Under the pieces are notes generated by a model that did not search any database, was not told the DNA's origin, and saw only the letters and a list, made by a program, of their open reading frames with translations. A program made the position numbers and the translations under genes. A stretch of 64,000 nt of DNA from Bacteroides fragilis. GTDB lineage: Bacteria; Bacteroidota; Bacteroidia; Bacteroidales; Bacteroidaceae. This document shows, in pieces, positions 62,421 through 64,000 of the stretch (positions within the stretch are counted from its first letter, which is position 1; every line of letters begins with the position of its first letter). Location of the stretch: positions 186,001 to 250,000 of the forward strand of contig NZ_SZUU01000007.1 in the NCBI RefSeq assembly GCF_019583405.1. The letters run 5' to 3'.

Positions 62421-62969
62421 ATGAGTAATTATCCAACCAACCTAACTGATAAACAGTGGTAAGTTATAAAGAATATAGTAGAAACCAAAGAAAGGAAACG
62501 AAAACATCCTTTACGTAAGATGATAAATGCTATGCTGTACCTTACTAAGACCGCCTGTCAGTGGCGAATGCTTCTCAAGGAATTTGGCCCTTGGTAAACC
62601 ATTTACTTCTATTTCCGTAAATGGAAGTTGGAAAGAGTCTTTGAGGAGTTGATGCACCATCTCCGAGAATCGGTCCGAAAAGCTTTTGGCAAAGCTATCA
62701 GCCCCATAGATTCCAAAACTGTAAGAACTTCTCATCACATTGATACGCTTGGCATAATTCCGGTGGTAGTTATTCACACTGCAAACATACTCAGGCCTGA
62801 TGCCGCCAAACAGTTCACAGTACCATCCAAAAGATGGATTGTGGACAGAACTTTTTCATGGTTCGAAAGTTTTAGAAGGCTCAGTAAAGACAACGAAGTA
62901 CTTCCAGAAACTTCACAAACCATGATATACCTAACAATGATACAAATGATGCTTAACAGGACCAAATGA
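62421..62969 (+). pseudogene. IS5-family transposase, decayed
   Basis: Reads MSNYPTNLTDKQW, stop, then NIVETKERKRKHPLRKMINAM, later IDSKTVRTSHHIDT, and finally RWIVDRTFSWFESFRRLSKDNE. This is IS5/IS427-group transposase with in-frame stops (TGGTAA twice) and the middle catalytic block missing. No clear terminal repeats were seen. It is the only plus-strand item in the locus. Confidence 0.85.
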
Positions 62970-63023
62970 TAAATTCGAATATAGGGACTTAGTCGCAGCG
63001 AAATGCCCCACTCTCTTCTGAAA

Positions 63024-64000
63024 TTATGGAATGTTATCGAACGATACTAAAGTAGGTTCAGGCATATTACCCAATCCTATTATTTTATGCAACTTCGTGC
63101 ATAAAGCTATCCGGTATATTCTTTTATCTAATAATAATTTTGCAATAGGCAATCCTTTATAGTCGAAAATTAATATTTTGTTTGCCATTGATTTATGTGG
63201 GTCTTTAAAATCATAATCACTTAATAGCTGGTCTAAATATAATACATAAATATACTTGTCATCCATTGCTAAATCTAATACTTGTCCAAAACTTCTTTCT
63301 TTACTAAACAGAAGGTCGCTGTTTTTACATTCATAAAAAGATTTATCAAAATAGAAGCTCCAATCTTTTATCATGACATCGTTTTCCAAATGGTATTTTG
63401 CAAGGTATGGCAATTTGTTAGGAGTAAATACCATATTGCCCTCATAAGCAGATAAATGCCCCTTTAAATTCATTCGTGACGACAGCATAGACAATTCTCC
63501 CTCAATAGGAGAATTTCCAAATCTTTGTAATGGTTGTAAATTACTATCTAACAGCGAAAAGAAACTTCCGTCTTTTCCGCATAATAGCGAAACAAAATGT
63601 TTGTCATCCAACTTCACAAATTTATAATCCGCCGGATTTAGTTCACCTTTCTTACGCTTATAAGGTGCTCTATTTCTTGATAACTCTTTAATAACCATAC
63701 CATCTTTACTATCATTCAAAGACATTACAGCCAAAGTTTGCGTATTGATATCGTTCAAGCCAAATGTGTTTTCATGAGCGTATGTAATCATCGGTTGAAG
63801 AAATTCGCCCGGACCATTTCCTAAAGATCCATAAGCATATATTTTTTTCATTCCTGAAGGTATCGAATATACACTGCAAAAGTCCTTTTGGGCGATATGG
63901 GTCATTACTAAAAAAGTATCAACACAACCAATCCATCCCACATTAATCAATAATTCTGTATCTGATTGTTCGCATTTTACTTCTATTACCTTATCGAATG
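63024..64000 (-). CDS. 6-bladed propeller protein (copy D), 5' end outside window
   Basis: The frame stays open to the window edge; the first visible codons read FDKVIEVKCEQSDTELLINVGW. YGSLGNGPGEFLQPMI is the family hallmark. The signal peptide lies outside. The fourth member in 10 kb. Confidence 0.8.
   Translation of the reverse strand, partial: FDKVIEVKCEQSDTELLINVGWIGCVDTFLVMTHIAQKDFCSVYSIPSGMKKIYAYGSLGNGPGEFLQPMITYAHENTFGLNDINTQTLAVMSLNDSKDGMVIKELSRNRAPYKRKKGELNPADYKFVKLDDKHFVSLLCGKDGSFFSLLDSNLQPLQRFGNSPIEGELSMLSSRMNLKGHLSAYEGNMVFTPNKLPYLAKYHLENDVMIKDWSFYFDKSFYECKNSDLLFSKERSFGQVLDLAMDDKYIYVLYLDQLLSDYDFKDPHKSMANKILIFDYKGLPIAKLLLDKRIYRIALCTKLHKIIGLGNMPEPTLVSFDNIP

Noticed and set aside
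62511..62965. Minus-strand ORFs opposite the transposase
   Set aside because: They are antisense to the decayed IS5-family transposase.

Overview
The window reads as chromosome of a gut Bacteroides, most likely Bacteroides fragilis or a close relative. This is inferred from promoters of the TTTG-N19/20-TAnnTTTG type, an arginine pathway running through succinylated intermediates (an argF' enzyme with Pro90), lipoprotein-rich gene content, NigD-like, DUF6242 and DUF5053 proteins, and NVEALA peptides. No replication origin, rRNA operon, CRISPR array or complete mobile element is seen.

Layout. 1-2.7 kb: the 3' part of a glutamate:GABA antiporter gene (gadC) facing an orphan PAS histidine kinase across a shared hairpin. 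2.7-6 kb: a gene-poor stretch with tRNA-Phe and tRNA-Pro, a minus-strand micro-operon of very short ORFs with nested inverted repeats (4.0-4.7 kb), and DUF5053 and other small genes of mobile-element flavour. 6-14 kb: argR, a GNAT gene, argG, argC, argD, then proC, an XRE-cupin regulator with an acyl-CoA synthetase, and a DUF2007 gene. 14.8-19 kb, minus strand: tRNA-Gly, tRNA-Leu, argH, an SRPBCC protein, pyrE, recX, prmC. 19-27 kb, plus strand: ribD, a DUF6242 lipoprotein, then the envelope genes uppS, bamA, two skp/ompH genes and murI. 27-33 kb: DUF2007, proB, proA, two L,D-transpeptidase-fold exported proteins, argF'. 33-38.7 kb, minus strand: rhodanese lipoprotein, NigD-like lipoprotein, acyltransferase, ddl, rluD-like, PASTA protein, rpmH. 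39-42 kb: efp, a family-2 glycosyltransferase, radC, lpxH. 42-50 kb, minus strand: DUF59 protein, alkaline phosphatase, ackA, pta and three exported proteins. 50-53 kb: lrgA/lrgB, a DUF2156 protein and a GNAT.

53-64 kb is the accessory part: a visibly A+T-richer, mostly minus-strand locus with three NVEALA peptides, four six-bladed propeller proteins of the BF3164/TolB-like kind (one cut by the window edge), a redoxin-DUF1573 lipoprotein, a membrane protein plus winged-helix regulator, an exported transglutaminase-like protein, and decayed copies (a broken DUF1573 gene, a sensor-gene remnant, a dead transposase). The arrangement looks like repeated duplication of a peptide-lipoprotein cassette followed by decay.

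How the genes work together. Most steps of proline and arginine synthesis lie here but are scattered: proB, proA and proC; a candidate first-step acyltransferase, argC, argD, argF', argG, argH and the regulator argR (argB, the deacylase and carAB are not in the window). A second theme is envelope building: undecaprenyl-PP synthesis, BamA and chaperones, D-Glu racemase, D-Ala-D-Ala ligase, L,D-transpeptidases and LpxH. The strongest leads for something undescribed are the NVEALA locus and the leader-ORF/inverted-repeat operon near 4.0-4.7 kb.
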